Shown here one piece after another: positions 53,098-61,401 of a DNA stretch of 64,000 bases. Numbering within the stretch: the first letter of the stretch is position 1; every line of letters begins with the position of its first letter. The notes beneath the pieces were generated by a model, which saw only the letters and a program-made list of their open reading frames with translations, was not told the DNA's origin and did no database searches. The position numbers were made by a program, and so were the translations under genes. The stretch comes from Chitinophagaceae bacterium (GTDB lineage Bacteria > Bacteroidota > Bacteroidia > Chitinophagales > Chitinophagaceae), in NCBI GenBank assembly GCA_023229465.1, contig JALNZE010000002.1, positions 248,001 to 312,000 on the forward strand. The letters run 5' to 3'.

Positions 53098-53147
53098 AAC
53101 GCTGAAAGCGGTTAGCAGAACGCTGAAAGCTTACCGCTGAACGCTGG
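53098..53147. repeat. Three imperfect 21-base tandem units (AACGCTG...)
   Basis: AACGCTGAAAGC begins at 53098 and 53119 and AACGCTGG begins at 53140, each 21 bases apart. The unit equals three heptamers. It lies in the 182-base gap between pdhB and a receptor gene. Confidence 0.55.
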
Positions 53148-53168
53148 GAAAAAGGCGTAAGTGTGTGC

Positions 53169-53202
53169 AAAAAAATCCCCCTGCCATTTTAGACAGGGGG
53201 AT
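53169..53202 (-). terminator. Rho-independent terminator after the 992-residue receptor
   Basis: A 9-base-pair perfect stem (ATCCCCCTG at 53175-53183 with CAGGGGGAT at 53194-53202) and a 10-base loop, followed on the minus strand by seven T. It ends the receptor transcript 24 bases after its stop codon. Confidence 0.9.
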
Positions 53203-53225
53203 GGAAAACATATATCATCTATTCG

Positions 53226-56204
53226 TTAAAATACATTCCAGCCATAGCTTACATAGTATAAACCACCGATGGCAGGGTTACCGTAACCTGTTTGATAATA
53301 TTTATTTAACAAATTGGTAGCGCCCACTTTGATGAGAGATTTGGTAGAAGGCAGCTTGTAGCTAACCATCGCATCTACCGTTCTGATATAAGGTATTCGG
53401 CCTACGGAGAAAGTACCTTCATAATTGAATGTATTTGTCCACCTGTACACCACACTGAATCCAAAACGGTTGCCTTTGCCAAATCCGCTGTTATTGAATG
53501 CCATATTCACACGGTATTTTGGCGTATTGAAATAAGAGACAAATCCCGTAGGAAGGGTGCCGATTTCATCTGAATAGAGGTTACCGCTAAATGAAAAATT
53601 CTTAGGCATCAGGTATTCTACAGAGGCGCCCCATCCACTTGTTTTTACATCCCCAGGGGTATTTACAGAAATACTGTACCCAATACGTTTATTGGCATCC
53701 AGCACATCAAAAAAGCTGGCCGGACCTGTAGGAGCAGTTCTTGCCTGGATAACGGTTACACCACTCAGGAAGTCTTTATAAGTAGCCCAATAGGCATAAA
53801 CATCAATTAATACTTTTTTTGCAATAAGGCCTTTATAGCCAACTTCAAATGACTTACTTGACTCAGGTTTAAACTCGCTGAATTGCTGTTGTTGCAGCAA
53901 AGCGGTATTCGGAGCGCCTGCCAAAGCGCTTGCCCCAAAAGCCTGAACACTGGCCAAAGTATAGGCAGGATTGGTACTGAATTTATAATAATCTCTCAAC
54001 TGAGGTAATCCACCCATTAAACGGGTACCCCCACCAATGGTTAGATTGATCCATTGGTTCTGGGTGGTAGGGAAACGATAGGCCTGTTGATAAGAAAAAC
54101 GAAGATTCTGATCTTTCGCCAGCTTCACAACCGCAGAAGCTCTTGGCGTAAACTTGCCTTTGAAATTACCATTTTTATCATATCGCCCGGATACTGTGAG
54201 CTTCAGCACATCATTTAATAATTTTTGTGATAACTGCGCATAAGCGCCTACTTCATTTATTTTTATACTTTCCGCCGTATCGGCAAACAGTGTTCCCTGT
54301 GAATTAAGGATAAACGTCCTTGCACTCGCACCCATCAGAAATTCAGTTCCGCTTTTTGCCAGTCCCAGATCTTCTGTAAGATTGTATTGCCCTTCAAATA
54401 CATTTAACCTTGATCTGTCAAGAAACAATCCACCACCTTTTGAAATGGGCGTATTAGCAACTTTTTGGTATAAATCGGTTGAACCAATAAATCCGGTTGG
54501 TCTTCCCTGGTCCGCTACATTTCTCGCAGCGTTCAATAAAGCCAGTTTATTAGAAGTTACCACACCCGGAGCAACCGCCTGGGCAGCGGCTAATGCTGCG
54601 GCCGGAGATAATCCTGCCCCTAATCCGGCGCCATAGGCTGCTGCTAAAGCCCCAATATAAGTACCTACCGCGCCACTGGTACTGCTACCAATTACGGCGC
54701 CTACAAATTTAGGGTACCATACACTGGCACTTGGACTCCAGCCTTCATTGAACAACCGGGTTGTAATGGTGGCGTTAAAGGAATTACCTGAATTTTCATG
54801 TGTAGTATATGCTCTCAGATACCAGTTCTTACTTTTTATTTCCAATTTGTATTGGCCCATCTTCAGGTCTTTCAGAGAATAACGGTCACTACCGGTATAT
54901 ACGGTGTTACCATTGCCCCAGTTAGCCAGGAAAGAGGCTTCTGTTTTTTCTGATAATTTATAATGAACGGCACCTGTCAATTTCACATTCATGGTAATAG
55001 GGTCAACCACATCTTTTTCATTATAACCGGTTCTGGAAACATATAATGGTACAGCAGAAAATCCATTCAATAGGCTGGATGGGATGGGAATAGCGGTTGA
55101 GATACCCGGAAAGGCACCTGCAGGAATCACACCAAGAAAAGGCAGAGATGCAATCAGCCCTGCAAATGAACCACGCAAATCTGCATTGGTCTCATCACCA
55201 TAAACGTTTACACCGTCATAATTCGGATCAGAAAGCCTATCGCCAATCTGGGCGGATCCATTGGGGGCAACAGAACCCGGACTAGGCGGACGAAGGTAGT
55301 TATTGGTTTGATTGGCCAGCCAATCCTGGGCCTGTATGAACTGGGCACCTATTTTGAAAGCTAATTTATTTGATATTTTTTTAGCCCAACGAAAGCTCCA
55401 GTCATAATACGCAGAAGTATTGCGTTGCTTTTGGTCAACATCCTTTACACCCTGTTTGATCTGGAAACTAAGTCCCTGGTATTTAAAAGGGTTTTTACTG
55501 TTTATCAGTACCGTACCATTCATACCTCCTGAACCATATAGGGCAGAAGAGGCACCGGGTAATAATTCAATATTTTCAACATCCAATTCTGTTGGGCCAA
55601 GAATACTGCCTACAGAGAAGTTAAGGCCGGGGGCCTGGTTATCCATACCATCTACAATCTGGTTCAAACGGGCATTACCACTATTGTTAAACCCCCGGGT
55701 ACCCACACTGCGGAAAGTTAAACTGGCGGCAACCACATCTACCCCTTTCAGGTTGGTGATCATATCATAGTAGTTCGAGGCAGGTGTATTACGGATAGCA
55801 GCTGTTCCAATCCTTTCAATAGAAACCGGCGATTCGAGAATCCGCTCCGGTACTCTTGAAGCTGCAACCACCACTTCATCTCCTAAAGTGAAAGTAGCAT
55901 CCATCTCTACAGTTACCACTTCATTATTGTTTTTTACTGTAACCTCTTTATTGGCATAACCAACAGAAGAAAATATCAGGGTAAAAGGCGGCTTTTGAAC
56001 AGTTGAAAACTTAAAACCACCCTTATCATCGGTAAATGTACCTGTTGAACCTCCTTTGATTGTTACGGATACCGCTGAAACGGCTTCTTTGGATTTACCG
56101 TTTGTTACACTACCGGAGACAGTAGTTGATTGTTGGGCCGAAGCAGATATACAAATAGCTGCACCAATAGCCAACAACCCGTAATGGGTTAATAGTCTTC
56201 TCAT
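53226..56204 (-). CDS. TonB-dependent receptor with carboxypeptidase-like N-terminal domain
   Basis: 992 residues: signal peptide (AIGAAICISASAQQ), carboxypeptidase-regulatory-like domain (about 25-110), plug (about 115-235, with NIELLPGASSALYGSGGMNG) and a large barrel ending in the Phe of YGWNVF. The plug lacks the SusC signature and no SusD follows, so it is not a polysaccharide-type pair. An Ala/Gly-rich apolar stretch of about 50 residues (about 500-550, e.g. GAGLGAGLSPAAALAAAQAV) sits in what should be an extracellular loop. The gene is followed by a strong terminator and so transcribed alone. Substrate unknown. Confidence 0.9.
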   Translation of the reverse strand: MRRLLTHYGLLAIGAAICISASAQQSTTVSGSVTNGKSKEAVSAVSVTIKGGSTGTFTDDKGGFKFSTVQKPPFTLIFSSVGYANKEVTVKNNNEVVTVEMDATFTLGDEVVVAASRVPERILESPVSIERIGTAAIRNTPASNYYDMITNLKGVDVVAASLTFRSVGTRGFNNSGNARLNQIVDGMDNQAPGLNFSVGSILGPTELDVENIELLPGASSALYGSGGMNGTVLINSKNPFKYQGLSFQIKQGVKDVDQKQRNTSAYYDWSFRWAKKISNKLAFKIGAQFIQAQDWLANQTNNYLRPPSPGSVAPNGSAQIGDRLSDPNYDGVNVYGDETNADLRGSFAGLIASLPFLGVIPAGAFPGISTAIPIPSSLLNGFSAVPLYVSRTGYNEKDVVDPITMNVKLTGAVHYKLSEKTEASFLANWGNGNTVYTGSDRYSLKDLKMGQYKLEIKSKNWYLRAYTTHENSGNSFNATITTRLFNEGWSPSASVWYPKFVGAVIGSSTSGAVGTYIGALAAAYGAGLGAGLSPAAALAAAQAVAPGVVTSNKLALLNAARNVADQGRPTGFIGSTDLYQKVANTPISKGGGLFLDRSRLNVFEGQYNLTEDLGLAKSGTEFLMGASARTFILNSQGTLFADTAESIKINEVGAYAQLSQKLLNDVLKLTVSGRYDKNGNFKGKFTPRASAVVKLAKDQNLRFSYQQAYRFPTTQNQWINLTIGGGTRLMGGLPQLRDYYKFSTNPAYTLASVQAFGASALAGAPNTALLQQQQFSEFKPESSKSFEVGYKGLIAKKVLIDVYAYWATYKDFLSGVTVIQARTAPTGPASFFDVLDANKRIGYSISVNTPGDVKTSGWGASVEYLMPKNFSFSGNLYSDEIGTLPTGFVSYFNTPKYRVNMAFNNSGFGKGNRFGFSVVYRWTNTFNYEGTFSVGRIPYIRTVDAMVSYKLPSTKSLIKVGATNLLNKYYQTGYGNPAIGGLYYVSYGWNVF

Positions 56205-56339
56205 ATTAGCAAGTTTTTAATGAATTGTTACTAAAAATAACACTTGTATGTTTTGTATAAAAATTTAATTTGTTCACAAATAACGAATGTGTGTTGAGAA
56301 AAATTATGTTCAACAACCTTTATTTATGCCGTAGCTCGT

Positions 56340-56347
56340 TATTTTTG
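56340..56347 (+). promoter_or_regulatory. -7 box TATTTTTG directly before purC
   Basis: Exact match to TAnnTTTG ending 4 bases before ATG 56352. If used, the transcript would start at or next to the start codon. No -33 box at proper distance was found. Confidence 0.4.
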
Positions 56348-56351
56348 GGGC

Positions 56352-57284
56352 ATGCCTTCCTTTCATTTTCCTTCTCAGACCCATTTATACCATGGTAAAG
56401 TAAGAGACGTTTATAGCATAAAAGACAGTTGGCTGGTGATGATCGCCAGTGACCGTATCTCGGCTTTTGACGTAGTTTTACCCAGCCCCATCCCTTATAA
56501 AGGACAGGTACTGAACCAGATAGCTGCTTATATGCTGGAAGCCACCCGCGATATCTGCCCCAATTGGCTGGTTGATGTACCCGCCCCGAATGTATCAATT
56601 GGCAAACGCTGTACCCCTTTTAAAATAGAAATGGTGGTAAGAGGCAACCTGGTAGGTCATGCCTGGAGAACCTATAGCAGTGGTAAGCGGGAATTATGTG
56701 GTGTACGGTTAGCCGAAGGACTGAAAGAAAATGATTTCTTTCCCACCCCTATCATTACCCCTTCTACCAAAGCGAATGAGGGCCATGATGAAGATATTTC
56801 CAAAGAAGCGATTATAGCCAACGGACTGGCATCTGAAAAAGATTGGAAAATTTTGGAAGAATATACCTTGAAACTCTTTGCCCGTGGTAAAGAAATTGCC
56901 GCGAAACAGGGGCTGATTCTGGCTGATACCAAATATGAATTTGGCAAGATCAATGATATCATCTACCTGATGGATGAAGTACATACGCCAGATTCATCCA
57001 GGTATTTTTATTCCGCCGGTTTTGAAGAAAGACAGGCCGCCGGCGAAAAACAAAAACAACTTAGTAAAGAGTTTGTAAGAGAATGGCTGATCGCTAATAA
57101 TTTCATGGGCAAAGAAGGCCAAAAAATTCCTTATATGTCTGATGAATGGATTGATACCATCAGCAAAAGATATATTGAACTGTTTGAAAAAGTAACCGGC
57201 CGTTTCTTTATACCGGAATCATTAGATGATCTTGTTATTGAACAAAAAGTAACTGAGGCATTGCACAGGCTAAAGGCAGTCTGA
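56352..57284 (+). CDS. purC: SAICAR synthase (phosphoribosylaminoimidazole-succinocarboxamide synthase)
   Basis: Joins CAIR and aspartate in purine synthesis. 310 residues, the longer form also found in eukaryotes. Visible family motifs: GKVRDVYSIKD, MIASDRISAFDVVLP, VVRGNLVGHAWRTY, TPSTKANEGHDEDIS and ILADTKYEFGKI followed by the DEVHTPDSSRY signature. It stands alone, convergent with trhO. No other purine gene is in the window. Confidence 0.97.
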   Translation: MPSFHFPSQTHLYHGKVRDVYSIKDSWLVMIASDRISAFDVVLPSPIPYKGQVLNQIAAYMLEATRDICPNWLVDVPAPNVSIGKRCTPFKIEMVVRGNLVGHAWRTYSSGKRELCGVRLAEGLKENDFFPTPIITPSTKANEGHDEDISKEAIIANGLASEKDWKILEEYTLKLFARGKEIAAKQGLILADTKYEFGKINDIIYLMDEVHTPDSSRYFYSAGFEERQAAGEKQKQLSKEFVREWLIANNFMGKEGQKIPYMSDEWIDTISKRYIELFEKVTGRFFIPESLDDLVIEQKVTEALHRLKAV

Positions 57285-57311
57285 AACCGGATAACATTCG
57301 ATACAGTCTTC

Positions 57312-58385
57312 TCATTTGCCTGCTTTGCTTACCGGCTGTGGCTTTGGGCGAAGCCTTACCCTACTCTTGTTAAAAATATTTTGCCCGTTCTCTATCCCTT
57401 TTCGTTGCTCCTTTTGTTGCTCAACAGGCATGTGTAAAGTGTTCTTACAGTCAGCACTGCAACAACCTTCAAATTCAATAGCACAGGCATCACACTGAAT
57501 AAAGAGCAGGTGGCAACCATTATTTTTACAGTTAGTATGCTCATCGCAGGGTTGCCCACATTGATGGCAATGGGCTATAACATCTTTGGTAATACGTTCT
57601 CCCAGCCTGTCGTCAAACACGAAATTCTTTCCAATGAATTTCGTTTCTACATTTGCGTCTTTCACCTGTTTGGCATAATTAATGATGCCACCCTCAAGGT
57701 GAAAAACATTTTTAAACCCATTGTGTAACATATAAGCGCTTGCTTTCTCACAACGGATTCCACCCGTACAATACATGATAATATTTTTATCTTCTTTTCC
57801 CTTCATCATATCAACGGCCATGGGTAATTGATCGCGAAAAGTATCTGAAGGTATTTCTACTGCGTTTATAAAATGACCCACCTCAAACTCATAATGATTG
57901 CGCATATCTACTACAACTGTATTGGCATCATTCAGTAGTTCATTCATGCGGGCGGCATTTACATACTTTCCTTTTTTTCCCATACTGAAGCCGGGGTCGC
58001 TAATTCCATCCGCTACTATTTTATCACGTACTTTTATTTTCAGTACCCAAAAACTTTTACCATCATCATCAACGGCTGCATTCAGTCTCAAACCATCCAG
58101 GTGTTCAATGGAATATAGAAATGTTCTGAATGATTCAAGATATTCATCAGGCACACTAATTTGCGCATTAATCCCTTCTTTGGCCACATAAATTCTTCCG
58201 AATACGCCAAGGACAGTAAGATGCTTATAAAGAAAATCACGAAAAGCCTGCGGATGCTCAACAGGAAAATAACGGTAAAAACTGATAGTGGTTCTTGGGA
58301 AGGGCTCTTCCATAAGGCGCTTCTTAAGCTCCTCATTTGAAACACGGTTGTGTAACAATGCCATAATAATTCCATTCTTAGACAT
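57312..58385 (-). CDS. trhO: tRNA uridine-34 hydroxylase (rhodanese family)
   Basis: 357 residues. An N-terminal ferredoxin-like acylphosphatase-type domain (about 30-125, with FYRYFPVEHPQAF and VFGRIYVAKEGINAQ) precedes a rhodanese domain with the active-site loop YCTGGIRCEKA (catalytic Cys), then a Cys-rich C-terminal part (HCHQCGQPCDEHTNC, CDACAIEFEGCCSADC) that may bind zinc. Members hydroxylate U34 of some tRNAs in an oxygen-dependent way. The start may be ATG 58385 or ATG 58364. Length and domain order match the family. Confidence 0.93.
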   Translation of the reverse strand: MSKNGIIMALLHNRVSNEELKKRLMEEPFPRTTISFYRYFPVEHPQAFRDFLYKHLTVLGVFGRIYVAKEGINAQISVPDEYLESFRTFLYSIEHLDGLRLNAAVDDDGKSFWVLKIKVRDKIVADGISDPGFSMGKKGKYVNAARMNELLNDANTVVVDMRNHYEFEVGHFINAVEIPSDTFRDQLPMAVDMMKGKEDKNIIMYCTGGIRCEKASAYMLHNGFKNVFHLEGGIINYAKQVKDANVETKFIGKNFVFDDRLGERITKDVIAHCHQCGQPCDEHTNCKNNGCHLLFIQCDACAIEFEGCCSADCKNTLHMPVEQQKEQRKGIENGQNIFNKSRVRLRPKPQPVSKAGK

Positions 58386-58469
58386 CCCCCCAGGGAATGT
58401 TCCATGTATAAAGGAGCCACTTGCAGGGTGGCCAAAATTTCGGAGCGAAGATACGGAATTACGGATATA

Positions 58470-60926
58470 TTAAAATAATGGCAGCGTAATTCGAAAGCCA
58501 CTGGGCCTTCCTCCCCCTTTTTCAAATCCCTGCACAAAATCTATCCTGATAATTTTTAAAATATTTTCTATGCCGCCAAATACTTCATAATAATTAGAAA
58601 AAGTACTGATATGTAAGGCATTCACCCCCCCAACAAAAAACCAGTTTAATTTCCTGAAACCCGGAATTTGATTACTTAACAGGCCATTTAAATGATATTC
58701 TAAGTGAGCAGTAGCCTGAAACCCGGATGTATTACTGTATAGATAATAAGGCGCCAGTTGAAAACTATTCAATTCCCGGGAAGCAAAAATTGTTTGATTT
58801 CCCTGGTAATGCTGGTAATCAGGAATATATCCTTTACGGGCATCAAAGAATCCGCCCATGGTGATGCGGTAATTGAACTGACCAGCCAGTGTAAGGTTAA
58901 GTTCATCATGGATATTGATTCGCCATTTTGTATAATCTACCTCACTTCCGAATAATCCAGGAATGCCTTTTGTGATAGCTGCAGAAATGGTCGGATATTT
59001 TGAACCCAAACTTATTTTCCTGTTCGGAAGCTCTACATAATCGGCGCCCGGCGTCCAGCTAAATCCAAGAGAAAGAATGGTTGCTTTATTCCGCGGCATT
59101 TGTGTAGCAGTAATTTCAACCGGATAATTAGGCGTAAAGTCTCTGTTTGCAATATCTTTCCAACGGGTCATATCATCCAGATTTTCCAGTGGATACCTGT
59201 TTTGAAACTGTAGACTGGCATTGAAGTTTAACCCGTTACCAATACCTGTGCCATAGCCAACCCTGAAATAATCGGCTTCATATATTTTCTGGAAATTATA
59301 TTCAGACAGCAATGTATAGACTGTATTTATGCGCGGGGAGATGGATTCGTTATTATTAAACTGGTACACTTTCCGACCGCCGGAAATACTCAATGAGTGT
59401 ACATATCTTCTCCCGAAACTGTAGGTTGCCGTAACAGACGGATTTAGGCGCCTGCTGGCAAAACCATATCGGATAGCCGGATTGATGAGAATGGTGCTTC
59501 TTCCTTCCAACCCTGTATCAAAACGCTTTTGATAGGTGGGCGAAAAATGAATAACGCCCCCTTCAACCGTATTATAGTTTAGCATACCTATCAATGACGA
59601 AAAACTGAAACTCTCTCTTGTTTTTCTTTTGCTAAACGACTGACCCGTTAACAGCACCCCACTTAATTTTAGTTTATTCCTTTTCTTATCCAGTGAATCA
59701 AGATACCGGGGTTCTTTTCTTAGCTGTTCCAGGCTGTCTTTCTTTTGATAGTCGCGTACTTCTTCCGCCAGCAAGGGAACCGGACGGATACTGTCCCAAT
59801 AAGTAATGGTTTTTTTATTGGAACTGTCAAAAAATTTGAGCAGGGTATGATTAAAAAATGATGGTTTGAATACAGGGTTCATATCAAACTTATCATATAC
59901 CTGAACAAAATTTCCAAAAAAATCAAACCCAAAAAATTTTCCGGAAGGATAGATAACCTGGTTTTTAATTACCCAGGTATTACCGGAGGGTACATAAAGT
60001 TGTTGTATGCGGAGGGTATCCAGTAACTGCAGTTGCTGTTCTTTTAGTATCATCAGATCAACACTCTGAATGCGCCATTCATTTTCTATAATGTTGATAT
60101 ATCCGCTAAAAACCGGTTCATACAATCTTTTGGGTACTACTTTTATCCGGCTCACTTCTCTGCCGTTTTCATAGAATGTTCCTTCAAACTTATACCGGTA
60201 ATAATTGAGTGCCCCTGAAGCGATGGGAGAAATAAAACCCCTTGGGTTAAGGTTTTCGCCGGCAGTTATTGTATTCTCATAAAATGAAATTATCTGTGGA
60301 TCGCTGAATCCAAAACTGTTACTTCGTCCGCTTACTTTGGTAGAGAGTACTTCAATTTTTTGTTTCCCCGGCTCCTGTACCGAATACCTGGCAAGTGATT
60401 CTGAAAGAAAGATCATTTTCTTTTTACTGGAATCACCATCTTCAAAATCAACTTTTCTGCCAAAAAATGATTTAGGAAAGTTGCGCAACTGTAGTTGACC
60501 CTTTATATAAACCTCGCACTGAAATGCTTTGATTTCTTTCAAATGCTCCACCCTTTTTTCAATCGCTTTTCGGATGATAGCATAAGCCGGATCTTCTCCT
60601 GCGCTTTTAACGATAACTTCTTTCAGGCTAAATTGCTGCTCTTCCAGCTCAAAGTCAATCAACTCATCAGCCTTACCCAGTTTTATTTTTTTTTCGAGGG
60701 TGGTATGACCAATGTATTGGCATACTAAAGTATAGTTGCCTGGTTGCAGTGTAATAGAATAAACCCCTTTACTATTGGCAGAAACACCTTGTGTAGTTCC
60801 TTTTACAAGAATGGAAGAAAATGGCAGCAGCGCTCCGTTCTTCGCTCTGATGGTTCCACTGATAGTGGCTGAATAAACAGCCGTACTGATTAATACAGAG
60901 AAGGAAAAGGCAAACAGTTTGCGCAT
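58470..60926 (-). CDS. DUF5686 family outer-membrane protein with carboxypeptidase-like domain
   Basis: 818 residues: signal peptide, a carboxypeptidase-regulatory-like domain (about 20-100), a helical segment (PAYAIIRKAIEKRVEHLKEIKAF) characteristic of DUF5686, a beta-rich middle part and a C-terminal barrel ending in ITLPLF. Members are predicted outer-membrane proteins of unknown function common in Bacteroidota. It lies downstream of a small membrane-protein gene (115-base gap) and upstream of trhO. Confidence 0.88.
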   Translation of the reverse strand: MRKLFAFSFSVLISTAVYSATISGTIRAKNGALLPFSSILVKGTTQGVSANSKGVYSITLQPGNYTLVCQYIGHTTLEKKIKLGKADELIDFELEEQQFSLKEVIVKSAGEDPAYAIIRKAIEKRVEHLKEIKAFQCEVYIKGQLQLRNFPKSFFGRKVDFEDGDSSKKKMIFLSESLARYSVQEPGKQKIEVLSTKVSGRSNSFGFSDPQIISFYENTITAGENLNPRGFISPIASGALNYYRYKFEGTFYENGREVSRIKVVPKRLYEPVFSGYINIIENEWRIQSVDLMILKEQQLQLLDTLRIQQLYVPSGNTWVIKNQVIYPSGKFFGFDFFGNFVQVYDKFDMNPVFKPSFFNHTLLKFFDSSNKKTITYWDSIRPVPLLAEEVRDYQKKDSLEQLRKEPRYLDSLDKKRNKLKLSGVLLTGQSFSKRKTRESFSFSSLIGMLNYNTVEGGVIHFSPTYQKRFDTGLEGRSTILINPAIRYGFASRRLNPSVTATYSFGRRYVHSLSISGGRKVYQFNNNESISPRINTVYTLLSEYNFQKIYEADYFRVGYGTGIGNGLNFNASLQFQNRYPLENLDDMTRWKDIANRDFTPNYPVEITATQMPRNKATILSLGFSWTPGADYVELPNRKISLGSKYPTISAAITKGIPGLFGSEVDYTKWRINIHDELNLTLAGQFNYRITMGGFFDARKGYIPDYQHYQGNQTIFASRELNSFQLAPYYLYSNTSGFQATAHLEYHLNGLLSNQIPGFRKLNWFFVGGVNALHISTFSNYYEVFGGIENILKIIRIDFVQGFEKGGGRPSGFRITLPLF

Positions 60927-61041
60927 ACATTCAGACTTAGAACGAAATTAGTGGCAAAAAGTTTGGATATTGCCGGCTGACATCAAAAATAATCGGCTTT
61001 AACTTACTGTTATAAGCGTAGAAACAGCCGGAATACCAATT

Positions 61042-61392
61042 TCATTTTGATTTTTTCACATAACTGCCTGTTACAGAAGATAGTCCACTTACCAAACCGC
61101 CAATAATACCCGTTACCAGGATCAGTGCGATATAAGACCCCCCAAGTGGCAATATCTTAGCTACTTTGGCAGACAGGATATGTTCATTAGCCGCATCTTT
61201 AAACAATGACAATCCTACCCACAATAAAAATAATCCAAGAAAACCTGATAAAAAAGCTTTACCAGGTTTTTGATGAATAGCTATAGCAACAATCAGTGAG
61301 GTTACAGCAAAACTCCACCAGGGTATTGTACTGTAAATACCCGCTACAAATGCAAGAAAAGCTGTCAGGACTATGGATACAAAAAATTTCAT
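61042..61392 (-). CDS. Small membrane protein of unknown function
   Basis: 116 residues with four hydrophobic segments (about 4-20, 24-42, 48-64 and 85-105), a short basic C-terminus (YVKKSK) and no conserved motif I recognise. Topology suggests an inner-membrane protein with both termini inside. It begins 9 bases after the penicillin-acylase-like gene, so it is probably co-transcribed and may be an accessory of that protein; this is inference. Confidence 0.65.
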   Translation of the reverse strand: MKFFVSIVLTAFLAFVAGIYSTIPWWSFAVTSLIVAIAIHQKPGKAFLSGFLGLFLLWVGLSLFKDAANEHILSAKVAKILPLGGSYIALILVTGIIGGLVSGLSSVTGSYVKKSK

Positions 61393-61401
61393 ACTTCTCT
61401 T

